The notes below the pieces were generated by a model, which saw only the letters and a program-made list of their open reading frames with translations, made no database searches and was not told where the DNA came from. A stretch of DNA of 64,000 bases from Holothuria scabra (lineage: Eukaryota > Echinodermata > Holothuroidea > Aspidochirotida > Holothuriidae), in the NCBI GenBank assembly GCA_037179385.1, contig CM074187.1:10541450-10605449 (forward strand), in the 5' to 3' direction. Below, piece by piece: positions 21,936 through 34,930 of the stretch. The stretch's first letter is position 1; each line of letters begins with the position of its first letter. The position numbers were made by a program, and so were the translations under genes.

Positions 21936-23940
21936 CTTGCACTCGAAATTTACATAAAGTAAGTGTACCTTGAGTGTATCATATCGTTAAACCTTGTGTC
22001 GGTCACTGCCTACAAAAAGTACCATCGATTTTTTAGGGGGGGAGGGGTAAATTAACCAATTCTAACACGAGAAACTCTAAAATAAAATGACGACAGCTCA
22101 AAATCTGTCAAACATAGGAATTAAGCCCCATTTTTAGATAAGAAGAAATTTGCATAGCCTTTATTCTGTATCTTATGACTTCATTGAAGTTTTAGATATA
22201 ACCAAAAATGGTCGTAAATTATTTATTTTATTGTTTATTTATTTATTTTTTATATTTGTCTGATTTCCTCGAGTTCTCCTACAGTCTGATGATTTTTCTT
22301 TATTTTGACTATATCTTTTCGTTGAATATATTTCGTGACATTCTTATGGACGTACATTACGTTTTGGTGACCCATTCAAAGTACACTTCTTGAACCAAAG
22401 GCATCTGAAACTTGTGTTAACAATTTTCTTCGTTTTTAAAATATTTTTTCAGGATATACACTCTACCTTGAAGAGGTTTGAGAAGGAAGGTTAATAAGAA
22501 CATGGAATAAAATAAGAATTTGATATTTTTTTAAAGAAGTATATTTTGGTAAAATTTCCATTGAGTTACCGACTCATGGTACAACCATGCTAATTGACTG
22601 TCAACGGATGTAGTACAACTCATAAGACAAGTAAGCGGGGTCACGCAATCCAAGCTTACCCACAATATATTTATGTCAACACTTTGGCCAATATTGAAAA
22701 CGTTTGGTGATTGGTTGTCAAATATCAATAGACGGAAATTGCAGGAAAAAAACCTGCCAGAAAAACTAGGTATTGTCCTTGCATCGGCAATATTTCCATG
22801 CAGACATCTGAGGCAACTTCCTCTGATATATACCGCATTAATAGGTCTCAAGGGAAATCGTATGGACCGTTGTCCTATTATCCCATTAGTTATAGCCTCA
22901 AATGTCTGTCCAGATTTAAACACATTATAGTGTTTTCGCTGGTGGCCTAATGTTAACGAAATGCGGCTTAATGTTTGATGAGAGCTTTGGGGGTCAGTAA
23001 TGGTGTAATGGATTCGACCTTGGCTTTAGTACAGTAGCAATGAAACCCATTGGCGACAGAGATCGTATACTTGTCTATACCGTGAATCTTGCTTAACGAG
23101 CTTTTCACCTTCTACAATGGCTTGACCAAGGAGTGATAGCTCCCTGGTTTCAATGTCACGTTTACGAAAAAACATACAACTACATTGAATATCCTTAAAA
23201 ATTAAAAAAAGGAAAAATTTGGAGAAAGGATCCTGAGCTGTCCTACTTTTTTAGGGGATCCAACCGGGTTGGTTTGTTGGGCTACACTCGCCTATTTAGC
23301 TGCCTCAAAATTCAGCGGGCAATTATTGACCTCTGCGCTATATATAGGTTGAATTATCTGTTGTCGCCTTAAGACTGCAATTCGACCGTATACTTTCTTG
23401 AGCAACCAAACTGGAGCTGAATCGCAAACCGAAATTCTTTTGCTCAAATTTCCTCTACTTTTCGATTTCCGTTTCTTTTTCCGGATGTTCATAACAGCAT
23501 TCTATCAATTGTTATTTGTTTCCTTCGCTTTTTGCTAAATTGCTAAACGTTCGTAAGTCATTTGTGTATAGATCTGATTTTTTGTATTGTTTTTATTCTT
23601 GTGCTAATATTATTTCCCATAAAAATAGGGAAAGTTCATATACTGAGGAAGACATTGGTATTGCTGCTAAACAAATTATCAGAAACATATTTTTTTAATT
23701 AATAACACTTTTGACAACAAAATTACCATTATGTTACATCTACTATGACATTGTCCGGCCTTGATCCTTCTGAACAGCTATGTTGTCCTCTACAAAATTC
23801 CCAGTTATTTAAAGTGAATGCTTCTAAGCACGTTGCAATATAACGAAAAACTACCCTTGGCAATTAGGGGATTGGCTCTGTATGCAGTTTACAGAAATAT
23901 TTCCATCTCAGCAATAGTTTGAACGAATTTAGAAGCAAAA
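21936..23940. other. Intergenic; unidentified two-strand open region and a small hairpin
   Basis: 22531-22930 is open on both strands (130 codons minus, 85 plus) and less AT-rich. The plus peptide (LKTFGDWLSN, RQLPLIYTALIGL) hints at decayed coding DNA, perhaps a transposon, but I recognise no family and stops lie just upstream. A hairpin CCAAGGAG/CTCCCTGG lies at 23126-23147. Confidence 0.3.
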
Positions 23941-24098
23941 CAGGCTCGGATCCGGGAAGGGGGTATTTTAGGGCCTCAGCCTTCCCTTTTCCGTCACATC
24001 ACCAACAAAACACACGGGGAATTCGCGGTACAACTCCCTCATACCCCAGCTTTCTCTTAGGTCAGCCCTCCTTTTTGGAATTTCTGGATCCGCGCCTG
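23941..24098. mobile_element. Short TIR element (GC-rich ends, non-coding)
   Basis: The left end CAGGCTCGGATCCGGGAA is the imperfect inverse of the right end, whose complement reads CAGGCGCGGATCCAGAAA. The 158-bp unit has no coding capacity. Flanking duplications are not clean. It resembles hAT-type MITEs in its CAGG ends, but superfamily is a guess. Confidence 0.55.
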
Positions 24099-24999
24099 CG
24101 AAAAGCACAAAATAAACTTAAGGTACGGTAGCAAACGTTCAGCTTTTAGTAGCGTAGTTTTCCCATTTGTCTGTTCTTACCTTCGATTGGTAAAAATAAA
24201 ACTACAAAAAGGATATAATTTATTGGAAAATATCCAAAACGAACCTGTCTGCATGTTACTTTTGCTTGTCTCCCTTTTAGAAATCTGTGTAAGTAAAGAA
24301 ACTTTTCTAACCATTCAGACTTTCGAATTGCAATTAACATTTATATAACTACCCTTCTGCGATCAATGAACCCTAAAGTATAATATACTTTCTACTTTCT
24401 AAAATTTCGTGAGTAAATTTTATATGTATTTGGTAGTAGTTTTAGATCCGTAGTAAAATTTAGAGAAAAGGCAGATAAAATTATAATGCAATATTTGCCT
24501 CAAGATATTTTTTCCACGACAAAAGTGTTTTCTCTGTTTTCTTTAAAGATTCCCCGCTCAAACACCATTGATCGCTATCTTTATGGAGTAAACGATAGGC
24601 AGGAAGTGTTTCAAAATTTTAAATGATTTCCTAGTATGCCTATTAGTTAATCAGATCTCGTTATTGCAAGTTTTAGCTGCAAATGTTCAAATTAATCATT
24701 ATTATTTATTGCTTATTTTTCTTGCCATTTAATCGGATGTTGCTATTGAAAATTTTATTTATCAAGGAAACAGGCCCTGAAATTATAGAGCCCCCACGTA
24801 GAAAATATGTTGTTTTCAATTATTCCAGACTTTTCAGTAACCTCTTTATAAAAAACAAATTTGTTCAAGTAGTTTTATTTAGGTCACTTCAAATGTTGAA
24901 ATTAAATTTTTCCCATAAGCAGATAAGTAAAAGGAAGTCTTAACGCTATACTAACGTTTAAGTGTAACTTCGCCGTTTTCTTTGACTTATACATCGGAC
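24099..24999. other. Intergenic, no gene seen
   Basis: AT-rich, lies between two TIR elements. The 86-codon frame at 24683 is Ile/Leu/Phe-rich and not recognisable. Confidence 0.3.
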
Positions 25000-25160
25000 C
25001 AGGGTTGGAGTTAGGGACAGCAGGGGGCACCCCCCCCCCCCCGTATACTAGCAAGAAAATATGCAAAGAAGGGAAAGGGGGGACAAAAGAAGGGGAAAGG
25101 AGGAGAGCAAAACTTAACTTATTCTTTGCACCTTTTCAAAATACCCTAGCGCCGTCCCTG
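25000..25160. mobile_element. hAT-like MITE with 8-bp target duplication
   Basis: Left end CAGGGTTGGAGTTAGGGAC; right end, on the other strand, CAGGGACGGCGCTAGGG. Flanks CATCGGAC (24992-24999) and GATCGGAC (25161-25168) match in 7 of 8 bases, as expected for an aged 8-bp duplication. Inside are a C13 tract (25030-25042) and a purine-rich block. CAGGG ends and 8-bp duplications are typical of hAT elements (established knowledge); the assignment is inference. Confidence 0.7.
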
Positions 25161-28100
25161 GATCGGACACTACTGACATCTGATGCTGACCACCTAAATC
25201 TGTCATTATAGTTGCACGTAGAATTCGAAGTCAAAAGCTTCATCCATCATAAAATCGAAACCGGTGTGAAATTTGACAGTTATGATTTCGGACTTTGGTA
25301 CAGGTTGGACCAAAACGCTATAATTCTTATAAAATTTTCTTTTTAACGATCACTTTATACCAAAGCCAAAAGGAAAAGAAATTGTCAATACAAATTTGGT
25401 GACAATTTCATATTAGGATTTTATTCTTTTTGTGACATATTTACGACTTCGAGGACTATTTTGTTGCATCTCGAACATAGGCAACTCTTTTTTAAGTCAA
25501 ATTTATATATTTATAGATGCAACATTAAAAGAAAATTCATCCGAACCATATATTCGATGATTGAGAAGTTCCTATGTACTATCATATAATTATTCAATAG
25601 GCAAAAATGTAGTAGGAAAATTTTTCATACAATGTCAACGAAACTAGAATTTTAATACTTTAAGTTGGCTAACTCTAAAAAGAAAGGAAAAAGAGCTCAG
25701 CTTATTCAAGTTTGCTTGAGCTGTCAAATTGAATAATTCAAGATTTCAAAAACTAACAAAAACAGGCAAACGATGATTTCGTTTAAAAGAAAATTAGTTA
25801 AATGCAGATACAAATACAACATCACCAACCAAATTGTGGGTGTCATGTTCTTTGTTTTGTGATAACAAAATGTTGATTTGTATAAATGCCGTGTTACCAT
25901 TGAAAATTTCCCTATATGGAAGATGAAAAGTATTCTGCTACAGACAAAGGTAGCCTATTTCTGTTCGTTTCTGTTGTATCTGATAGATACTTTAAACTGT
26001 TACACTTAAGGAGGCATTTTATTGCAAGAATTCATAAAATTATTCCATGATTTTATTTTCAATTCTTGGCATCCTTCCACCTATCGAACTACTTCAGAAA
26101 TAAATACGACGTACACCGATATAATTTTTTTTTCTGTATATTTTAAATTCCATACAGCTCTTTCAGTTATTTAACAAGCTTTTGGAAAATTTTCAAAGGA
26201 ATCATTTCAAAGGAATCATGTTATTTCCGTCTGGTTTGGAAACGCTTGTTCAAATTAAAGAAAATGGCCCCGTTTTTTTTGGGGGGGGGGGGGCTTAGAA
26301 AAATGTTTCGAAGAGGTGAAATTGCACAGGAGGCTCGAAACAATCCCAGTCTTCTTTCATAAGGTATTTCACTGAACTGCTAAAAGAGTTTAAATATAAG
26401 TCTTACGTCTGTTCATTTTAAAATTTAAAGTTCGTTCCTCGTGTAAAATATTGTTGTAACCGTTATAACCGGTCTCGCAACTAAATGTGGGCTACCATTC
26501 ACCATTAGGCTGCGACAGGTTCTTTCTGGTCCTATCAGGCCCCTATATATTATCATCCTGAAAAGAAACTCGTGTTTTGTGGTGTTTGTATTATCCGCCA
26601 ACTCTGTATACAGGTGACCTGTTTAGTTCAAGACTTCGTTTTTCTAACGTCTCTCCACCTCTTTCTGTAAATATATTTCTCTTTATTTTAATGATTATTG
26701 TCGAAAATGAATGAAATAGAATGAAATTAATTTTAGTCATTACGCAATAGCTCTATGCTCTAATCCACAATAGTGACCAGCCCAACAAATTCTTGTAAGT
26801 TGTATTTTCAAGTAAAAAATAACCGTTATTTACAGAACCACCTTCTTATTGCGATGAAAAAGTAGAAACCTCTTGACATTGACTCATTTTATCATGTGCA
26901 GGTTCGGCATTCCTTCCTTTGTAATTCATATATTGGTGTTATTTCTTTTGAAAAAATGGTTTTGAAAAAATGATTTTCATAGCAAAAGTAAATTTATCGT
27001 TTCAAAGCAGGACCAATCACAAGAGATATGATGCCATGCAAATGTTTTACGTATACTTTTAATTTCACCAGAGATGTTCAATGGAAAATCATAATCAAAC
27101 GTGTTTTTTGAAATCAAAAAAGACATTTTTTTCGATTTCAAAACCTTTACAGAAACAATCATAAGTTTATATAATATGAAGTTATCCTCAGTCTAAGGCA
27201 AGAAGTATTGAAGTTTAAAAACCAATGTTGTCCGTACTTCCCATCATCTGATCATAATGTATATTTAGAGCGGCACCAAGCCTGGTTCGTAGCCAGGAGT
27301 TGTAGAATATATGGAAGGGGATGAACACCTTACAACGAAAATTCAAAATAATTTGGTACCGTATGTTATTACAACGTTTTGTCCCAACTAGAGAGGCTTA
27401 TGATGCCCTGCACTAATGGGTAAGGGTAGGGTATTTCCCTGACTACGAGTTTGCTTTCAGAGTTGCCCAGATAAAGCCAAAAGAGTGGATTTCTAGAGCA
27501 GATTATCTGTTCCAAGATATTTTTTCATTTACATTGCATTTGCTGTGAATCGTCACATATTGCATCCTACGGTATGTGCCGTCAATAGTCACATATTGAG
27601 GCTTTACGAAAAATAAGTGCGGTCTTAACTTCATTTGAGAAAGCACACTTTAGCTGGACGTTGTTAATAAATTAAATTGCAAATACATGAAACTGGTGAG
27701 CAGGTCTGCGGATTAAACAGGTAAATAGACTTAGGTAAGTATAGAAGAGACAAGCATTCAATATTTCATTGAAGAACACGTCCGCATTTGACGGTGAGAA
27801 AAAAAATATAAAGATAGAAGTATCTTACAGAAAGTTCATGATACTTGAAAATATCCTCAACCTTTCAAAAAGTCATCTGTAATCAGAGCAAAATATGCCA
27901 ACCCAATCACAATATATCGGTGCTTCTCTCGACTTCAGATCTTAGCTTAGATTTCATTTCCAGGCATAACCGTGACGTTTAAACCTAAATGCCATAAACT
28001 GTTAATGGACCCACTGTACTTTATCCCAGCCATAACTTAGAATCCCATGAATTTCAAACACAATAAAAGTTTTACTGTATAAAATAATTTCCTATAACGT

Positions 28101-30440
28101 GTTAAAGCATACTTTTTCTGAAGTGTAAATCTTTCGTATTTATCTCTTGGCGACTTAGGTTCAATTAAATTTAGTTTAAAAGGGTCCATTTCTTTTAACG
28201 ATAGTCACTTTTGTGTCACATCTGACCTTTCACCTCGTTTCTGCAAATTAGAGGTACGTACTAAGGTCCCTCTGATAAATATATTTCTGTCGAGAAACAA
28301 TTTCTTTACGACTGAAAAATCAGTTTTTGGCAATAATGTGACACTCCTTTTGTCTGAAGGGATTTAAAAGTTACTCGCAAAACAGGGTCTGCCCGTCTAT
28401 TGGAAATGACCCATAAACACCTGCTGGGCAGCGCATGGCAAGGGGTTCTCCTGGAACAGAAGAAAGGTATGGAGATGAAAAATTGTCTTCTAAAAGCTTT
28501 GACAGATGTTTAACAACCTCTCATGAGGATTGGGGACCAGTTCCTGTCACCTGGTTGCGATTTATTCATCTGAATCTTACATGTGGTTTCCTTGTGTGTC
28601 GTTCATCTCTAACGCACCATTCTATAGGGCAGTATGGGCAGGCGATGATTTTGTACATTGTAAGTATTGTATCAATTTGATTCAAAAATGAATGGGCCAG
28701 GATTGAACCAACTAAATTGTCTGGGTCAAGAATTGACCCAAGTGAGGCTGCAATTTACCAAAATTTGGTTTTAAACCAGGAACCTTGATTTAATCTCTCT
28801 TTGACACAAGTTATGTATTTAGAGGGTACGCAACCAAAGTAAGGAGTGCAAATAATCTGCAGTGCAGTTTTGTAGCCTTAGCACCCCAGTCGTTCCATAG
28901 AATGATGACAATGGACTTTATACGAGGGATAATGAGCACCGCTTTGGTTACAGTCTCCCAACAATTATGCACACCAAGTGTGTCTAGACGAACATAGGTG
29001 TGTGAGATATTTATTCCTAGCAGATGACCAAGCCTTCCCGTTGAGAAAACTTTATTTGAAACATGAAAATATGTCGAGTATTCTACAATTGATGTCCTAG
29101 ACATAATCAATTTATCAAACTCCGAGTTGTCGTCCCTACCCCACCCCACGCTCGCCCCTTACTGTACACAGGATTTCTTTTAACTATGCATAGCTTCAAG
29201 CTTGTGGCTCTTCATTATAAACCTTAGTCTAAAATTGTAGCTAACGTCGTCTGCTTGATTCATGCGGTTACTAAAGTATTTTACCGTTAGCTATAAATTC
29301 TTTGCGAAATAATTGTAAGGTGATCTTCATGTTGTTGTAACTTTCTCGCTTAAGCCCTTTCAATTAAAATGGAAGGCAAGCACTAGGTGAAGAAAGTATT
29401 TCCAATAAATTATACACCGTGAGAAAGGATTTCCGATTTCCAGATAATTTCATGCAAGGATGAGTATTCAATAAACGTACATCTTTAATATCAAGATTTT
29501 CAAAATAAGATCAACTAAATAAACCTGTACCTAAGCTTCGTGGTTCACTCAAATATAGTACAAACGAAACTAAAATTGTGAGGTTAATTTCACCGAACAT
29601 TCACCTGTTCACAAGTTCATTCATTTACTTTGCTCATGGTGCAGGTGGTATGATTGTCAAATATGCAAAGGCACTGTGAATATACCTGTTACACTTAAAG
29701 ACTTACGCACATTTTCCCATTTTGGCGAAGAATGTTGGGGGGGGGGGCGTTGAGGGGACACTGCCAAAATCCAATTAAGCAATGACCAGATAGGTCCTCT
29801 CAAACAAAAATTCTGGAATCCGATGATAGCAAATATTCTGCCTAGGTTATATTTTTCTCACGGAATGATTACGATGTGCATGGCTATGGCAAGGGGTGGG
29901 GGTTTTCTGTTCATTGTCGAACACGTACCGACTAAAAACTTTGTGTTTGCCGGTAAACATTTAAGACAAGGTTATTTACAGCTGCTGTATCGTATAAATT
30001 AAATAAATATAAGCGGTCTCCAATATGAAACGTGGAGTAACAGTACGATTGAAAAAAACCTTTCGAATCAGTGCGCATCTCCCCAACAATTTAAGTAGAA
30101 TAAAAATTTGAACAATAAAATTAAAGAAAAATAAACAACAAAAAGCCTGAATAAACAACGGACTCTCTAAACTTTTCATGTAAAGTACACGAAAGTCCTA
30201 AATTATGAAACTCATTGATTCCACAGTAGCCTGAAATCAATCTGCTTTACAGAAAACTGGTGCAGCGTGAAGTAAGTCTCTACGTATATAAATATTAAGA
30301 AAAAATGTTTCATCTACTGATTTTATTTTCTATGGTTCAATATCAGATTTCCTTATGGTTATTGAAATTCCTTTTGAATCTACATTTATATGTTATGAAC
30401 AATCTACCCTGCCGAGACGACGAAAAGCTTTAGCGCTTAT
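25161..30440. other. Long intergenic stretch, no gene seen
   Basis: AT-rich with scattered short frames. Seen: G13 at 26281-26293, G11 at 29737-29747, and a duplicated word GTCACATATTG near 27553 and 27590. The 112-codon minus frame at 28811-29149 has no recognisable domain. Confidence 0.3.
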
Positions 30441-30650
30441 CACTCTAAAAACGTGTTTAGCATTTAAACACTTTTTCACCACCACTTTGAAAAAACCTTT
30501 AAATTCTAAACTTGTGCAGCTCTAGTCAACAGTAAACGTTTTTTTTAAACGGAATGTTTAGGAATTAAACACATGTGTTGAGAATCTTAACAAAGGGGAC
30601 AAAAAGTGTTTAGAAAAGCTTTTAATTCCTAGACACAATTTTTGGAGTGT
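30441..30650. mobile_element. Inverted-repeat element, family D, copy 1
   Basis: The left end CACTCTAAAAACGTGTTTAG and the complement of the right end, CACTCCAAAAATTGTGTCTAG minus its last base, form arms of about 50 bases that continue through AAACACTTTTT. It is non-coding. A relative in opposite orientation is at 33855-34078. Confidence 0.55.
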
Positions 30651-31883
30651 ATCTACCCAAAAAGGGGTTATTGAAATACATTTAATCTGGTGGGACGCTC
30701 TTTATGTTCTTATTTTTAGCAGACGTTATGTGACCAATATGTGCCGAATTGCTGCTGCTGACACTTATAAGTCATGTATGATTGTATTTGAGAAATTGCT
30801 TTTGGTATGTCTTTAGCTAAGGCATATGCATGGTGTAGTAATATCTGAATGGTTACCGTAACTGTACTATGAGTTCTGAATATTGTTTTATGGTACCTGC
30901 ACAGTTAATAATAACTGTTTTCAACTGACATTATGAAAATGTTCACAATAGATCATTTCCAAATAACAATAACGAAGGATTATGGGATAAATAGTTTCAT
31001 AGGTGTCTTTTTTTTTTCAGTTTTAAGCATCATTGAGAAAACAACACAAAACAGCCAAAACTCTTTCCAACAATTCTATTTCATTGTTATTTAAATAGGG
31101 GTTTAGGAATGTTGACTAATGAAATATGTGATGGTAAAAAATATAAAATCAACATCAATTAACAATTCATCTCTCCCTATGGATCTTAAGTAATATCCTG
31201 CTTCTTCCAAAATGTAGGGATGTTGCATCATTTGTAAAATTCGACGGAGGAGCTTGGAGAAAAGATTTTTTTTCTTAACCTGGCTAAAATAACTGAACTG
31301 TTTCATGTTCGAAAATCATTTTTTGATAATAAAGAACTGTGCTTTCTTCGTTTGAACAAAGAGTTGTTTGTTCTCCATCTAAATACCATTGTTTTCAATA
31401 TATGAAATATTTCAGTACTCCAAAATCAACATTTTGTTTTAAAGCTCTTACATTTTTTTCGCCTTTCAAGACTTGGTTGTAACAAGACGTTTTAGAGAAG
31501 AACCTTGTAAAACTGTTCTTTAAGAAAAGTTTAATAATCTGCTCATCTCTGACCATACCTCTCCCAGATAAATATAGGACTAATGTCAGTCCAATCTTTA
31601 TATCAATTGACGTTCTCCTTCTGCGTTAACTCAAAGAAAATTGTTAATGTTATTTCGTTTTGACACTAAATGATGAAATGAGTCGAAGAAGTAGTCGTAA
31701 CAATAAAATATAATGTCTATCAAGAGAAACCGTGCGGGGTTATGATCATGTGGAAGTTGCTTCTCTCGCTTCACATAATCTCCTTGTAATACACACAGGG
31801 AGTTTTATCGTTTTCCATTATTATTCCATAACTTGAAGACTCTGGGTAGTTTATATAATCGATAATGTACGTTAACAATCACT
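30651..31883. other. Intergenic, no gene seen
   Basis: AT-rich, no exon-like frame and no repeat partner noticed. Confidence 0.3.
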
Positions 31884-31998
31884 ACACTCTAAATACAAGA
31901 CAGGGAGATTCACTACAAAGAGAGTGTACTAAGGGACAACTCCCTTGTGTGTAAAAAGTTGCTTCTTTTGGGATGAATTTTACTCTTATTTAGAGTGC
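31884..31998. mobile_element. Small TIR element of the GAGTG/CACTC type
   Basis: The ends ACACTCTAAATA and TATTTAGAGTGC are inverse copies. About 115 bp, non-coding, with internal AGAGAGTGTACT and ACTCCCTTGTG words linking it to the CACTC family at 5.7, 42.9, 48.1 and 55.1 kb. Confidence 0.55.
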
Positions 31999-32742
31999 AT
32001 CAAAACTAGAGATAAAATTATACTAAAGGGCCCAAATGTTTGAAAACTCCCGCTATTCAGCCGTTTTGGCTAAAATCATATGCTGTACCTGATTTATCCA
32101 ATCAGTCTGAAAGGACCGGAGTGTAGAGAGGTCTCCATGTCAAGACGTTGGTTTATTGGGTTTTTAAACTGTTAAAGCTGCTCATTGAGTTGATTCATCA
32201 GATTCAACAAATTTTCTTAACTTATCAATGACAAATGGTAAGGCGATCCCCATGTCCTCCATACAAATAACTGTTTATGAGTATTTACGGTTCAACTTGG
32301 TTTTCAAAAAGTTGTGATCATACACAAAAAATAAAAACATTAACTTTTCCGTAACTATTGGATATGAAACTTGACTTATTATGTAAACTATAAGCATCCT
32401 CTTGTGGTAGTGACCCTTCAACACTCTCAGTAAATTAACAACTCAATGAGCCTTTTTAATGAAGTGTAGTTCCTTTTGGGGGAGCAGAACTCGAGTTTCA
32501 AAATCCGGTGATAAAGAGCTCTCTATATACCAGTACGGTATATACGGTACAAAGATTGGTCACGTTAAGTCATGTTCCCTCATGTGAGATACTTTATAGC
32601 ATATAGTTACAGAACTACTTCAAGAGTACGTTAACATTTGTTTCTCTCCCTCTCATTTTTTTCCAGGGGGTCGACGGGACTTTGGCTAACATATCTTAAG
32701 CCTGTCTATTCTGTTCAACCGTGTTAGAACATGGCCACGCTT
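31999..32742. other. Intergenic, no gene seen
   Basis: No exon-like frame. 32640-32730 is less AT-rich and leads into a dispersed repeat. Confidence 0.3.
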
Positions 32743-32793
32743 AACAGACCCATGATGTAGTGGTCTGAAGGTCAAAAGGTTGGTCAGAAAAGT
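32743..32793 (+). repeat. Dispersed repeat related to the 52.1-52.5 kb duplication
   Basis: ACAGACCCATGATGTAGTGG and the following TCTGAAGGTCAAAAGGTTGG parallel the block at 52318-52360 (AGACCAATGATGTAAATGG, TCTGAGGGCCGTGAGGTTGG). Non-coding. Confidence 0.5.
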
Positions 32794-33344
32794 TTACAGG
32801 GTCCATTGGGGTGTAGCTCCTTAAAGAGACACCCATGCTCTGGAGGTGCCAGGCCAGTCACACAAATTGACTTTGTTTCAGCAACTTTTATGGGCATAAT
32901 TTACAGGTGTTTACAAGTAAACCAGAACATTTTGCATTAAGTTTAAAATATAAAAAACGTCATGCGATTTATGTCTTCTTGAAGGGGAGGGGGTATTCAT
33001 TCGTTTCGTCAATCTCTGGTCTGTTCTGCTACATCTAGAAAAAAATGTGCTCCTTTAGATTTAAATCAAAATCATTTGGTTCAAGTCTCAGCAACCTGTA
33101 AAAATGTTCAAACATGTGCGCTCGGGATACGGTCTGCCTTCATTTCTAGGCAAATTATCACACAAAACGTTGAAAATTTGATTCTCATAATGCACTTCGA
33201 AATCATTTTCTCCAATTTCTTATGAGAAAGTTTGAATTAAAGATCTTAATTTTTAAACTATGTTATTGCTCAGGCGTCCCAAACAGAATTTCAATTTTGG
33301 ATGCAATGGCTTCATATGATATGTTGATTTGTTGAAAGGGCAAA

Positions 33345-33610
33345 ATTAGTCGCCCCGATTTTTTTTGAAACAACAGCTTAATCTCACAGTTTTCTTCTTA
33401 TTTCTTACAAGTTTTTCATCTTTCTAGTATCTTTCGTGACATCTCAGAACTTGAATATTTTACATTCAAGATAAACCAAGCGTTTACCACTTTCATTATA
33501 GCTTAAACGAATGAGAAAAAATTCAGCCCCACTGATTTTCAAGAGCAGTTAATGGAAGAGCATACACTACACTAATTCAAGTTGTGGTGCCTGTATTTTC
33601 TCTGTATTTT
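33345..33610 (+). repeat. Dispersed repeat family B, copy 4
   Basis: It starts TTAGTCGCCCCGATTTTTTT and ends at CACTACACTAATTCAAGTTG, the same outline as the copies at 5.9, 17.6 and 18.0 kb but more diverged in the middle. Confidence 0.4.
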
Positions 33611-33854
33611 AGGCCTGATTGTTTAAAAATGTCTTTCTTTCATTTGGCTTAATTTTTCATTCTCAAAGGTTAATTGACACTTTCTATACATTGTAAAGTC
33701 TTATTTAGGAGCATTTTCATAACTTCAAGAAGCAATTGCTTCTCAAAGCTACAATTTTAACATATCTGCCTCTTATGTATTTAATTCGATCTTATGTGTT
33801 TGGGAAGATGAAGAATCAGACATAGGCGGATCGGATGAGGGACAGGCTGAGTCT

Positions 33855-34078
33855 ACACTGTAAATAAAGTGTTTAGGTATTTGAAGTTCTTATACACCTT
33901 TTTCCCTAACTTTATAAACATGTTTAGATGCCAAGCACAGGTGTTTTATTCATGAAACTTTCGTTTTAAGGCACGTTTCATTGCTAAACATGTAGTGTTT
34001 GCCGTGTTTGGAATTTAAACGCGTTTACAAAGTGGGGAAGATAAGCGTTTAATTGCTCAGCACGTTTCTAAAGAGTAT
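33855..34078. mobile_element. Inverted-repeat element, family D, copy 2
   Basis: The left end ACACTGTAAATAAAGTGTTT and the complement of the right end, ATACTCTTTAGAAACGTGC, are diverged inverse copies. Internal GTGTTTAG/CTAAACAC words recur. Orientation is opposite to the copy at 30.4 kb. Confidence 0.45.
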
Positions 34079-34878
34079 AGCTCATTTCTCTCATTCTTGT
34101 TCTCGTACAATATTTTGCAAGCAAATTGACATTTCAAAATTAGCTCCCCATCCCAACCCCATTGATAGAATAATTGTAGCCCCTTCCTATATGCTGATTA
34201 GGGGAAAATATTGATTAGGCGCATCCTTCACAAAGATACAAATAGGAACACCATATGTGTCCCTTACATTCGGGCAAAAATCTCTATATAACACAACTTA
34301 TCATTCGCATGTTTCCAGAATCGCTCTCACCGTTACGACAAAAAAGAAGATGTGGTAGTCCTTTTCACCCCATAGAATAGATTGTAAGAACCATTTAAAA
34401 CAGTGGTCAAAAAACGATTTTTTTATGGTTAATTTATTTAAAACTAACAAAAACAGCTCAGCTCTCCTCTCACTTAGTATAGTTTGTGTGCTCACAATGC
34501 TGCTATAGGCCTATCGCTTTCAATTTACTCACGTTCTATCAAATTGTGAAGATATTGCGTTTAGAATGAAACAGATAGGGTCGGTGTATGAATTACTAAA
34601 ATTATTTGTTCACGTCTTATTTGAGAGTATAGTATATAACATCTTTCATGACATAAAGTACCAGATGAGCTGTTCAACACTGGTGACACCAAGTTTTTCC
34701 AGATGGAGGGGTAGGGGGGAGGGGGCTCCACACGCTGGACCAACCTACGAGGGAATTCTTGGGAAAGCCGAAGGTTTTCTGCAGGGATGACGAAAAAATA
34801 ATTTTCGCTTCTCGAAAGCAAAGAAAAAGATGGGTAAAATTGTAGAATTTGGAGCTTAAAGAAATTGAAAAATAAAAA
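34079..34878. other. Intergenic, no gene seen; GC-rich patch
   Basis: 34700-34790 contains G-rich runs and is open on both strands (74 codons plus, 124 minus), but the peptides are not recognisable and look like repeat debris. Confidence 0.3.
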
Positions 34879-34930
34879 GGCCTTGGCCGGCTCGACTTGA
34901 ACCAATTGGTTGGAAACTGGGCCGTAAAAC
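34879..34930 (+). repeat. 51-bp dispersed repeat, copy 2 (partner at 7.76 kb)
   Basis: GGCCGGCTCGACTTGAACCA followed by ATTGGTTGGAAACTGGGCCG, with only a few differences from 7756-7806. The sharp edges suggest a conserved core of a larger, decayed element. Confidence 0.6.
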
